IMG/VR virus record: IMGVR_UViG_3300028361_000120
Span: 1 to 24,456 of that record
DNA from: a virus
Direction: 5' to 3' (one strand)
Length of the DNA stretch: 24,456 bases
Shown: positions 13,312-20,774 of the stretch, piece after piece
Position numbering within the stretch: the stretch's first letter is position 1
Layout: each line of letters opens with the position of its first letter
Notes under the pieces: model-generated
Databases searched by the model: none
What the model saw: the letters and a program-made list of their open reading frames with translations, nothing else
Told to the model about the DNA's origin: nothing
Translations under genes and position numbers: made by a program

Positions 13312-13340
13312 TTGACAAGAATATAATAGTATGTTATAAT
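13312..13340 (+). promoter_or_regulatory. late promoter for the terminase-structural operon
   Basis: TTGACA (13312-13317), a 17-bp spacer and a perfect TATAAT (13335-13340) with extended -10 TGT. The likely start near 13347 leaves a leader of about 65 nt before the small terminase ATG. The spacer matches that of the promoter at 5109-5137 at 14 of 17 positions, beyond what -35/-10 conservation explains. Confidence 0.88.
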
Positions 13341-13411
13341 GTTTAGACTTAAAATAGATAATAAGTAAAACAAGTAGTTCACTACAAATTAGATTAAGAA
13401 ACCATAATCAT

Positions 13412-13921
13412 ATGGAGAACAAAACTAGGGAGAAGGAGGCAAAGCCTCGGCGTAAGCCAGTTCCTATCATAATTCCCAACGCAGAGAGCCTCACACCTGA
13501 GGAACTTTCCAAAGCAAAGCATGCTGAGAAGATGCGGAGGTACATGGCAAGGAAGAGAGGAGAAGAGAGAGGAGAGGTAGAAGAAGTAGACCCTGGACAG
13601 ACCAAGAAGACCAAGCAGGAGATAATGAAGCTTGACACCAACGAGATGATAGCATTAGCTAAGGATACAAGGAATGTGTCCCTTCAAGTGCTAAACATGA
13701 AACTCTTGGAGCTAAGTCAGGACCCAGTAGCACTATCGAAGATAAACTTGGCCACACTTGCAACAACCTTTGGTATTATGTATGACAAGGGTCAGTTGAT
13801 GGATGGACTAGCCACATCGAACATAGCTATACATGCAAAGATAGATTTAACCATGTCATCAGAACAAGCGATGTCTGAATTAGATAAGATGCGTGAATCT
13901 TATACAGAGGAGAATAAGTAA
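13412..13921 (+). CDS. probable terminase small subunit
   Basis: The 169-residue protein lies 5 bp upstream of the large terminase and is the first gene of the late operon, the usual place of the small subunit that recognises phage DNA for packaging. Its N-terminal 60 residues are very basic (REKEAKPRRKPVP, AEKMRRYMARKRGEERG), as expected for DNA contact. The middle and end are helical (NEMIALAKDTRNVSLQVLNMKL, SSEQAMSELDKMRESYTEENK), as in oligomerising small terminases. I do not see a specific family motif, so the call rests on position, size and composition. The ATG at 13412 follows ACCATAATCAT with no SD. Confidence 0.7.
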   Translation: MENKTREKEAKPRRKPVPIIIPNAESLTPEELSKAKHAEKMRRYMARKRGEERGEVEEVDPGQTKKTKQEIMKLDTNEMIALAKDTRNVSLQVLNMKLLELSQDPVALSKINLATLATTFGIMYDKGQLMDGLATSNIAIHAKIDLTMSSEQAMSELDKMRESYTEENK

Positions 13922-13926
13922 ACCAT

Positions 13927-15558
13927 ATGGAAGAGAAAGAGAAAATAGATTTGGACGTAGATAGCATCTCGGAGTTTGAACGCAGAAAGCAATTGTATCT
14001 AGACTGGTTAAATGAACCAGACCAGAAGGTAAGGTTGCTAGAACGTGCAGAGTACAACAAGATTGCTATAGAGCAGCCGATGGCTCAAGGTTTGATATAC
14101 AAGTCTTGCAAGAACCTGGAGTCACCAGCCGACGGATGCATTTTCTTTATTGAAAACTTCTGTTGGACATTCGACCCTCGAAGCAAAAATAAATTCTTAC
14201 CTGTGGTACTCTTTGATTATCAGAAGGATGCAATCAGATATATCATAGACCACATGGATAGAGGAGTAGACTTTCTAGTAGAGAAGTCTCGTGACATGGG
14301 TGTGTCATGGATGCTAGTCTATGTGTTCCTATGGTATTGGACTTTCCATGATGGTATCAACTTGCTCATGGGTTCTTACAAGGAAAAGCTTGTAGACGAT
14401 GGAGTCAACCAAGATGCTTTGTTTGGTAAGATAGAGTTCACACTTAAGAACTTGCCCAAGTGGTTAATGCCAAGAGGGTTCTCTTACAGAAAGCACAGAC
14501 TTAAGCTGAAACTAATTAACCCAGAGAACAACAACATTATATCAGGAGATACAATGAACCCAAACTTCGGACGAGGTTCCCGTAAGACAGCCATCTTCTA
14601 CGATGAGCTAGGATTCTGGGACACCGCTAAAGAGTCATGGGAATCAGGTGGACAGACGACATCATGTCGTATAGCCAACAGTACTCCCAATGGTAGAGAC
14701 TTCTTTTGGATGCTAAGGTCAGGGACAATCAATGTTCTTTCATTGTTATGGAAGCTACATCCGCTTAAGGACCAGACTTGGTATGACTTTGAGAAGACTC
14801 GTAACACAGAAGAGAACATGGCCCAGGAGATTGACCTCAGTTATGAGAAGTCTCTAGCTGGTAAGGTTTACCTAGAGTGGCAGCCTGAAGTAGGTCACTA
14901 TGAATACAACGAGAGGTATCCTCTCTATGTAGGATGTGACTGGGGAAGAGAAGATGGAACAGCAATCATATGGTCACAGTTGGTAGACGGAAAGCTACGG
15001 ATAGTAGATACTTTTTATAAGACTGGAGAGACCATTGACTTCTTTGTTCCGTTCTTCACAGGCATAGTTCCTTCAGATGAATACCGATACAACAAAAAGG
15101 AGATAGAGAAGATTGAATCACACAGAGGCTGGAAGCGTGGTACAGTGTACGGCGACCCAGCAGGAAGAAATCAATCATCAGTAACAAACCAAACTGTGTT
15201 CTCTATCCTAAAAGAAAATGGCATCTACGTGAACTGGAAAGACAACTGGAAAGTATTTGCAACAAGAAAGACAGCAGTCAAGATGAGAGTAAGACAAGGT
15301 GTTGAGCTAAACAAGAACCCAGACAATGAATACTTTAGTATGTGTATAGAACAGGCCGCTTACCCAAAGGTAAGACACAATGGTATGGATGCTGTGAAAA
15401 CAGTAACTCCTAATCATGACTGGACATCACACCACAGGTCAGCACTGGAGTATCTGTGTTTAGGGATGGAAGAAATCCGAGGAGCAAGAGCAATTGTCAA
15501 AGATAAGTTTACTAAGAATGGAAAAACATTTAACCCATACATCCGAAGACGAGGCTAG
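13927..15558 (+). CDS. terminase large subunit (ATPase-nuclease)
   Basis: The 543-residue protein has both domains of a TerL packaging motor. The ATPase has a Walker A-like EKSRDMGVSW (119-128), Walker B AIFYDELGFW (222-231) with the catalytic Glu, and a coupling motif NSTPNGRDFFW (251-261). The RNase H-like nuclease has YVGCDWGREDGTAIIW (334-349, metal-binding D338), GTVYGDPAGRN (406-415, D410) and a C-terminal acidic/His segment DWTSHHRSALEYL. It binds the portal, pumps DNA into the prohead and cuts the concatemer. The gene is complete and its 3' end overlaps the next gene by 41 bp. The start follows AGTAAACCAT. Confidence 0.95.
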   Translation: MEEKEKIDLDVDSISEFERRKQLYLDWLNEPDQKVRLLERAEYNKIAIEQPMAQGLIYKSCKNLESPADGCIFFIENFCWTFDPRSKNKFLPVVLFDYQKDAIRYIIDHMDRGVDFLVEKSRDMGVSWMLVYVFLWYWTFHDGINLLMGSYKEKLVDDGVNQDALFGKIEFTLKNLPKWLMPRGFSYRKHRLKLKLINPENNNIISGDTMNPNFGRGSRKTAIFYDELGFWDTAKESWESGGQTTSCRIANSTPNGRDFFWMLRSGTINVLSLLWKLHPLKDQTWYDFEKTRNTEENMAQEIDLSYEKSLAGKVYLEWQPEVGHYEYNERYPLYVGCDWGREDGTAIIWSQLVDGKLRIVDTFYKTGETIDFFVPFFTGIVPSDEYRYNKKEIEKIESHRGWKRGTVYGDPAGRNQSSVTNQTVFSILKENGIYVNWKDNWKVFATRKTAVKMRVRQGVELNKNPDNEYFSMCIEQAAYPKVRHNGMDAVKTVTPNHDWTSHHRSALEYLCLGMEEIRGARAIVKDKFTKNGKTFNPYIRRRG

Positions 15559-15937
15559 TATCCCCTTTCAAAATGAGGGAAGCTACTGGTTCCGAAGGAT
15601 GGTGAGAGACTTACATAAAAAGTCTAAGCACTTTAAGATACGAAGAATTCGAGATGGATTCTTCCGCATCTATTGGAAGGAAGCATACGTCCACGAGATG
15701 TATAAGGAGATGCCGCACAGGGGGTATGTGTGGTACACTGAATCACCATACAGGGAATCACTCAAGCTTATGCAAGAGAATGAACAGGATGGAGAGATTC
15801 AAAGGAAGATAAAGAATTTCGTAGAGGGGTATACCGAAGCATCAAAAGCAATTATGATTCGAGTGTATCAATTTAAAAATGATAAAGAACACTACAAGCT
15901 TGCAAAAGAAATGTATCAGCAAGTAGTAATTAAATAA
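15518..15937 (+). CDS. hypothetical protein between terminase and portal
   Basis: I choose the ATG at 15518, giving 139 residues that overlap the terminase end by 41 bp; a TTG at 15494 or the ATG at 15599 are alternatives. The protein is rich in Lys, Arg, Tyr, Trp and Phe (GSYWFRRMVRDLHKKSKHFKIRRIRDGFFRIYWKEAYVHEMY) and ends in helical, charged sequence. The YVHEMYKEMPHRGYVWYTESPY stretch is distinctive, but I know no family for it. Its place between TerL and portal is compatible with a small packaging or head-completion factor. Function unknown. Confidence 0.7.
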   Translation: MEKHLTHTSEDEASIPFQNEGSYWFRRMVRDLHKKSKHFKIRRIRDGFFRIYWKEAYVHEMYKEMPHRGYVWYTESPYRESLKLMQENEQDGEIQRKIKNFVEGYTEASKAIMIRVYQFKNDKEHYKLAKEMYQQVVIK

Positions 15938-15949
15938 TAACAAGTAGTT

Positions 15950-17908
15950 ATGAGACCAGACAAGAAACCCCCAATTAAGATTTACGAATTACTTTATCCT
16001 GATGGAGAAGTATTCAAACCCTCTGATAAAGAAATGGAGGTTGTAACAAAACACCTAGAACTCTTTCGGAATTCACAGCAAGAAAGAGACAGAAGCTTTG
16101 CATACTTTGACGGGATGACTCTCGTTGAAATGATTGACGACTCAGTAGAAAGATTCAACTCTAATCTTTATCTACGTGATGGAATGGAAGATTGGCAGGC
16201 AGGATTCAATGATGGATTCATCCGAACCAAGGTCCTCACTATCGCAGGTAAGATTGTTGAACAGCTACCTATCGCCTCAGGTATCCCACGAGGAGAGGAA
16301 GATACACTTCGAGCTCAGATTATAACTGACCTCTACCAGTACACAGAAGAACAAGACGACTATGAAAACTTCATGTCAATGTTTATTCTAGAGCTTGTAG
16401 TTAAGGGAACAGCCATTGGAGTAGAAGACATCGAGTATAAAAAGAAAAAGATTCGTGTAGTGAAAGGACACGGCGACAACATGACAGTTACTGAAAAGAC
16501 TATCAAGACCACAAGCTTCTATGCTGAGCTGGTTCCTCTTGAGGAATACTACCCAGCGTCAGTTGGAATCATGGGTGTAGCTAAGCAGCCTTACAGTCAC
16601 AGACGAAAGATAATGCCACTGTCAGAGTTCAAACAAAAGTATGGACACTACAAGAAATCAGAACTAGTAGATGGGAAGTCTGGTTTGACAACAAGCTCAG
16701 GTACTATCCCTTACTACATGGACTTCATTTCCTCAGAATGTGGAGAGGGTTCAGTAGAAGTAATCTGGTTCTATGACCCAGAGAATGATGAGTTCATTAT
16801 GACAGCAAACGGTATTTGGATTAACCCATTGGGTTCTAATGAAGAAGTACAGCCTCTACCTTGGAACCACAAGGAGATGCCTTTCTTCTCAGCTATCAAT
16901 GAGCCACTAGGTGTATTCTTCTATGGGAAGTCAACACCAAACCGATTGAGTTCTATGTCAGATGTACTTAACGTACTACAGAACATGATGATGGACCAGT
17001 CATTCCTTTCAATCTTCACCCCTCTTTTGACAGCAGGGTTCGATGGATTTGAAGATGACTACCTAACACCAGGACGAAGAACTTCAATTGACACAGGAGG
17101 ACTAGCACTGAGCAGTGCCGTAATGCCGCTACAGTTCCCAACACCTAGTGGATTCCACCAGTACATCCTAGAGTACACACGACGTATCATGGAGGAAGCT
17201 TCAGTAGATAACGTATCGAGTGGACAAGCAGGAGGAGGGGCAGACAGAACAACTGCCTTTGAAATCCAGCAAGCAGCAGCAGGAGTTGCAGCAATCCTAA
17301 CTACAGTAGCACGTTACGTGAACACAGCTATTAAAAGAAAAGCTAATCTTCGGATTAAGAATATCTTACAGTTTGGATTCCAACCTAACGCTACAATTAT
17401 TCCAGGTGTACTAGCAGACACAGATGTTAAGAAACCATTTGCGACATTCTCTTTTGCTGGAACTAAACTAAGTGAAGGTAAGAGAGGAACAAGAGTATTA
17501 GAGCTTTACCGTTCTGAAGATGTTCTTCCAACAAGAGAGGACTCAGAGGCTCGGTCAATAGTCTCTACTCTTGAGAAGGGAACAGACGTTGAAATTACAG
17601 CTATCTCTCCTGAGTACATTAGAAACGGAGTCGATTACGATATCATCCTAGCACTAGACCCAAAGAGAGAACGGTCATCAATGGCTGAACAAGGAATGCT
17701 ACTACAGCAAATCCAAACTCTAAGTGCGGTAGGAGGAGAACGTGTCAACCTAGATGAACCACTAACTAAGTTAGCAATCTCAATGGGACTAGACCCTTCT
17801 AAGATTATTAGAGAAGAACAACCCCAAGCTCCTGAAGGACAAGCCCCAGGACCACAAGGTGCAGCAGCTCAAGCTATGGGACAAGCTCAACAGCAAATGG
17901 CTCAGTAG
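15950..17908 (+). CDS. portal protein
   Basis: The 652-residue protein directly follows the packaging genes and has the size and features of phage portals: an N-terminal helical stretch, a clip/stem-like middle, the segment GKSTPNRLSSMSDVLNVLQNM typical of portal stem regions, a helical region with a TTAFEIQQAAAGVAAILTTV stretch, and a Gln/Pro/Ala-rich end (QAPEGQAPGPQGAAAQ). Portals form the dodecameric channel for DNA at one vertex and bind the terminase. No single catalytic motif exists to prove it; the call rests on position, length and these patterns. The start follows AACAAGTAGTT with no SD. Confidence 0.88.
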   Translation: MRPDKKPPIKIYELLYPDGEVFKPSDKEMEVVTKHLELFRNSQQERDRSFAYFDGMTLVEMIDDSVERFNSNLYLRDGMEDWQAGFNDGFIRTKVLTIAGKIVEQLPIASGIPRGEEDTLRAQIITDLYQYTEEQDDYENFMSMFILELVVKGTAIGVEDIEYKKKKIRVVKGHGDNMTVTEKTIKTTSFYAELVPLEEYYPASVGIMGVAKQPYSHRRKIMPLSEFKQKYGHYKKSELVDGKSGLTTSSGTIPYYMDFISSECGEGSVEVIWFYDPENDEFIMTANGIWINPLGSNEEVQPLPWNHKEMPFFSAINEPLGVFFYGKSTPNRLSSMSDVLNVLQNMMMDQSFLSIFTPLLTAGFDGFEDDYLTPGRRTSIDTGGLALSSAVMPLQFPTPSGFHQYILEYTRRIMEEASVDNVSSGQAGGGADRTTAFEIQQAAAGVAAILTTVARYVNTAIKRKANLRIKNILQFGFQPNATIIPGVLADTDVKKPFATFSFAGTKLSEGKRGTRVLELYRSEDVLPTREDSEARSIVSTLEKGTDVEITAISPEYIRNGVDYDIILALDPKRERSSMAEQGMLLQQIQTLSAVGGERVNLDEPLTKLAISMGLDPSKIIREEQPQAPEGQAPGPQGAAAQAMGQAQQQMAQ

Positions 17909-17920
17909 TAATGAATTAAT

Positions 17921-18199
17921 ATGATTAAAACAATTGATAAGATACTGAACAAGTTCGGTTACTATAACGCAGATATCCCTGGGGGGTCAACTGTAAAGAA
18001 GTCAGACCTCATGGACATGGTAGAGACTTACGGTAAGTCTTCACTGTTCAAACAAATAAACCTAGACCTGAAGGAGCAAGACAAGACTCTGTACTTCCAA
18101 GCATCCTCTGATAAAGAAAGAGATATGATTCGTGGAGCAAGTGCAAGGTCAAGTTACTTTATATCACTAATAGAAAAATCAAATGACAAACGAAAATAA
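17921..18199 (+). CDS. hypothetical protein, 92 aa
   Basis: A 92-residue protein of unknown family lies 12 bp after the portal gene. It starts MIKTIDKILNKFGYYN, has IPGGSTVKKSDLMDMVETYG and ends ISLIEKSNDKRK. It is a mixed helical protein without membrane segment or metal motif. The last 17 bases overlap the 41-codon gene that follows, so translation is probably coupled. Small genes after portals often encode head-assembly accessory proteins, but no specific role is shown. Confidence 0.75.
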   Translation: MIKTIDKILNKFGYYNADIPGGSTVKKSDLMDMVETYGKSSLFKQINLDLKEQDKTLYFQASSDKERDMIRGASARSSYFISLIEKSNDKRK

Positions 18200-18308
18200 A
18201 GAAGATACTACAGAAGAAGAATTTAAAGACCCATTTGAAAATAACGATGCTGCCGTTAGCGAAGATGCCAAAGCAGCACCAGGGATTTGTGAGTCATGCG
18301 AAGGTTAA
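18183..18308 (+). CDS. 41-aa acidic protein ending in CESCEG, resembling an RNR large-subunit tail
   Basis: The gene runs from ATG at 18183 to TAA at 18308 and ends one base before the R2 ATG at 18309. The product MTNENKEDTTEEEFKDPFEN is followed by an Ala/Asp-rich linker and the terminus APGICESCEG. It is very acidic and probably disordered. Large subunits of class I ribonucleotide reductase carry a mobile C-terminal tail with two Cys near the end that pass electrons from thioredoxin or glutaredoxin to the active site; the final CxxC in an acidic linker next to the R2 gene resembles such a tail encoded separately. This is inference; a metal-binding or redox mini-protein is the alternative. 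Confidence 0.6.
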   Translation: MTNENKEDTTEEEFKDPFENNDAAVSEDAKAAPGICESCEG

Positions 18309-19286
18309 ATGTCCTCAATCTTTGAAAAAAGAATTAAGCTAAAGCCCTATGAATATCCTGACTTGCCTGCTTACGCAGATGCAATCAGACACTCGTATTG
18401 GGTCCACACTGAATTCAACTACACATCAGACATACAAGACTTCCACACCAGAACAACACAAGCAGAAAAGACTGCTATCACAAGAACTATGCTTGCTATC
18501 TCTCAGATAGAAGTAGCTGTTAAAAACTTTTGGGGAGAAGTTTATTACAAAATGCCGAAGCCTGAGATAGGTGCAGTTGGAACAACCTTTGCCGAGTCGG
18601 AGGTTAGACACGCAGATGCATACGCACACTTGATAGAAATACTAGGACTTAACAGTGAGTTCGATGCTATCAATGAAGTGCCTGCGATTAAAGGGAGAGT
18701 AGAATACTTAGAAGAAACTAACAGACTAGCAAGGACAGATTCAAACGAGGACTACATAAAGTCTATCGTTTTGTTTTCTATTTTTGTTGAGCATGTATCT
18801 TTGTTCTCACAGTTTCTAATAATGATGGGGTTCAACAGATACAAGAACATGTTCAAAGGTATTAGTAACGCTGTTGAGGCCACATCAAAAGAAGAACAAC
18901 TCCACGGTATGTTTGGGATAGAACTAGTAAACTTAATCAAGAAAGAAAAGCCTGAATGGTTTACTAAAGAAACCCAAGAAGACATGTTGGCTGCTTGCCA
19001 CAAAGCATTTAAAGCAGAGTCAAATATTATTGATTGGATTCTAGAAGATGGAGAACTAGACTTCTTAAGCAAGGAAGAAATCCTAGAGTTTATTAAAGAT
19101 AGGTTTAACCGTTCGGCAATAGCTTTAGACTTTCCTCAGCCTTTTGGAATCGACCAAAAACTAATAGAAAAAACAGACTGGTTTGAAACAGAAGTGCTGA
19201 CAACTAAGCATACAGATTTCTTTTACAAGCGTAGTACTAACTACAGTAAGAAGAAAAAACCTGTAACAGCAGAAGACCTGTTTTAG
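18309..19286 (+). CDS. class I ribonucleotide reductase small (R2) subunit
   Basis: The 325-residue protein has the diiron-carboxylate ligands of R2: E98 and H101 in SEVRHADAY, E161 in FVEHVSLF and E196-x-x-H199 in KEEQLHG. Y105 is at the radical-Tyr position (four residues after H101). The first-helix ligand, normally Asp, is probably E68 in SQIEVAVKNFW. The C-terminus ends VTAEDLF, resembling the tail by which R2 docks on the large subunit. R2 generates the radical for reduction of ribonucleotides to deoxyribonucleotides. No large subunit lies in the window; it must be elsewhere in the phage or come from the host. Its place inside the structural operon is unusual. Start has no SD. Confidence 0.92.
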   Translation: MSSIFEKRIKLKPYEYPDLPAYADAIRHSYWVHTEFNYTSDIQDFHTRTTQAEKTAITRTMLAISQIEVAVKNFWGEVYYKMPKPEIGAVGTTFAESEVRHADAYAHLIEILGLNSEFDAINEVPAIKGRVEYLEETNRLARTDSNEDYIKSIVLFSIFVEHVSLFSQFLIMMGFNRYKNMFKGISNAVEATSKEEQLHGMFGIELVNLIKKEKPEWFTKETQEDMLAACHKAFKAESNIIDWILEDGELDFLSKEEILEFIKDRFNRSAIALDFPQPFGIDQKLIEKTDWFETEVLTTKHTDFFYKRSTNYSKKKKPVTAEDLF

Positions 19287-19303
19287 AAAAAACAGTTTTG
19301 CTA

Positions 19304-19331
19304 TTGACAACATTTAATTAGATGTTATAAT
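19304..19331 (+). promoter_or_regulatory. sigma70-type promoter for the scaffold-capsid genes
   Basis: TTGACA (19304-19309), a 16-bp spacer and TATAAT (19326-19331) with extended -10 TGT lie 17 bp after the R2 stop. Transcription would begin near 19338 and give a leader of about 250 nt before the scaffold ATG. It would give head-protein genes an extra transcript independent of the terminase promoter. Confidence 0.82.
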
Positions 19332-19337
19332 ATACCC

Positions 19338-19587
19338 TGTACTGCGACCCTCGGCAGTGCAACCCAACTCCTCGTGAGTAGGGTGATGTACCCAAAAAGA
19401 ATTTCCCTATTCCAAACTCTGGGTATGTCACCTTGCTTATGAGATAGACACGTGTCTATTCTAATAACGCAAGCGTATACTTTTGTATATGCTAGGAGGA
19501 AACTCCCTCGCCATACTGGACTCGACCAGTCGTGGGCATTGCCACGTAAATAAGTGTATTACCATAAGGGGGCGAGACACAAATGAA
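19338..19587 (+). ncRNA. structured leader or non-coding RNA upstream of the scaffold gene
   Basis: The 250 nt after the promoter are packed with helices. GGTGATGTACCC (19382-19393) pairs with GGGTATGTCACC (19421-19432) over 12 pairs including two G-U wobbles that exist only on the + strand. GCGTATAC-TTTT-GTATATGC forms a hairpin at 19473-19492 (one G-U). GGAG-GAAA-CTCC at 19495-19506 is a GNRA-capped hairpin that hides the only AGGAGG in the leader. CTCGCC (19507-19512) pairs with GGCGAG (19571-19576) and encloses two hairpins, ACTGG/CCAGT (19515-19530) and CGTGG/CCACG (19531-19546), a three-way junction. It could be a cis-regulator or a separate RNA. I recognise no known class. Confidence 0.68.
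19444..19459. repeat. 16-bp perfect palindrome in the scaffold leader
   Basis: ATAGACACGTGTCTAT is perfectly self-complementary, centred on CACGTG, and lies about 110 bp after the promoter. It may be a DNA operator or part of an RNA hairpin in the leader. Confidence 0.55.
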
Positions 19588-20217
19588 ATGACAGACGAGC
19601 AAATAAAAACTTTACAAGAAGCGGTAGCAAATTCTGAAGCCAAGCTATTAGAACAAACTGAAGCAACTCGAGTTGCTTTAGAGGAATCTCTAAAGCATAA
19701 GACTAGCCTCGACAGGAATGTTGAAGAGCTTATCGAAGAGCGAAAGAAAAAGCAAGAAGCAATTGAGAAGTTAAAATTATCAAACGGAGAGACAGACATT
19801 AATGATGTTATAGAACAAGCTTTCAAAACACGTAAAGAGGAGACACGCACAGCAGACTTCAAGTCTGCACTAGATGAATTCAAGGTATCAAAACCTGAGT
19901 TCCAATCTGATGCTGCGGGATTAGTCTTTGGTAGATTTGAAACTGGACTTAAACGATTTAATTTCTCAGACGTAGAAACTAAAGAACAAATGAAGACTCG
20001 ACTTGAGGAAGCCTATAGGTTCCTTTCTCCCAAAGGAGATGACAAAGAAGAGGACAGCTACACAGGTAGCCCTTCAGGAGGAAACCCAGTACCGCAATAT
20101 AATGCACAACAAACACTAGATGAAAAGACAGTGTTAGAAAATACTGGGATGGATGCAGAAAGATACAAAGCCCTCCGTGGTAAGTATGGTGATGCGTTCT
20201 CTGGTTTAGGTCTGTAA
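19588..20217 (+). CDS. probable capsid scaffold protein
   Basis: The 209-residue product starts at the ATG at 19588 (MTDEQIKTLQEAVANSE). The reading frame is open further upstream, but that part lies in the structured leader and has only a TTG start. The first 80 residues are a predicted coiled coil (ALEESLKHKTSLDRNVEELI, EERKKKQEAIEKLKLS), followed by a charged helical domain and a flexible Gly/Ser/Pro/Gln-rich end. This composition, with position two genes before the major capsid protein, fits a scaffolding protein that guides prohead assembly. A final segment (MDAERYKALRGKYGDAFSGLGL) could bind the capsid. The role is inferred from position and composition. Confidence 0.72.
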   Translation: MTDEQIKTLQEAVANSEAKLLEQTEATRVALEESLKHKTSLDRNVEELIEERKKKQEAIEKLKLSNGETDINDVIEQAFKTRKEETRTADFKSALDEFKVSKPEFQSDAAGLVFGRFETGLKRFNFSDVETKEQMKTRLEEAYRFLSPKGDDKEEDSYTGSPSGGNPVPQYNAQQTLDEKTVLENTGMDAERYKALRGKYGDAFSGLGL

Positions 20218-20240
20218 TTCTCTATAAAGAAAGAATTAAA

Positions 20241-20747
20241 ATGATTCAAAAAACAGGAACACTTGGTAATGCAGGAGGTCCTCTATTGCTAGAACGAATT
20301 CTTACTGACTCACTAGTAGTTGCAGTAGGAGATTCTGTTCAGACAACCGCAGGTTTCCTTGCACTAGGAACAGCAGGTTCAGCAGTGCTTGGACACATCG
20401 AGTCCCTAATCGGAAAAGATGGACTGACACCAGTAAAAGATGGCTCATACCTTGGAAACATTGGTGAAGCATACACAGCAGCAGCAACAAACGAAACAGT
20501 GGCGAAGATTAGTGCCCGAGTAGACATTGACCCACGGTCTCTATACTCAGCAGAACTAGACGCTAATATCGGAACTACAGCAGCGTCGGCATTGACAGGA
20601 AGTCACTTCGACCTATTGGACAAAGATACGCTTGACGAATCTACAGCTTCAGCAACAACTGGGCAATATTACTCTCATGGAGTAGACCGAGCAAAGACAG
20701 CTAATGTCATTGTGAACATTATAGAATCAGAAGTATTTGGAGCTTAA
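20241..20747 (+). CDS. probable capsid decoration (cement) protein
   Basis: The 168-residue protein begins MIQKTGTLGNAGGPLLLERI and is rich in Ala, Thr, Gly and Ser with predicted beta strands (SLVVAVGDSVQTTAGFLALG, GSYLGNIGEAYTAAATNETV). It has no membrane segment or catalytic motif. Location between scaffold and major capsid gene and its small beta-rich make-up suit a head decoration or fiber-like protein binding the outer capsid. The exact fold is not recognisable. The gene lies 23 bp after the scaffold stop; its start follows AAAGAATTAAA. Confidence 0.6.
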   Translation: MIQKTGTLGNAGGPLLLERILTDSLVVAVGDSVQTTAGFLALGTAGSAVLGHIESLIGKDGLTPVKDGSYLGNIGEAYTAAATNETVAKISARVDIDPRSLYSAELDANIGTTAASALTGSHFDLLDKDTLDESTASATTGQYYSHGVDRAKTANVIVNIIESEVFGA

Positions 20748-20774
20748 TTAACAACCCAACTTAAATAACTTAAT

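Noticed and set aside
19495-19500. AGGAGG as a ribosome binding site.
   Set aside because: No start codon lies 5-10 bases downstream, the sequence is paired in a GNRA hairpin, and other genes here do not use SD sites.
19483-19587. N-terminal extension of the scaffold protein through the structured leader, starting at TTG.
   Set aside because: The extra residues are Cys/His/Gly-rich and unlike the coiled coil that follows, and the DNA is better explained by RNA helices.
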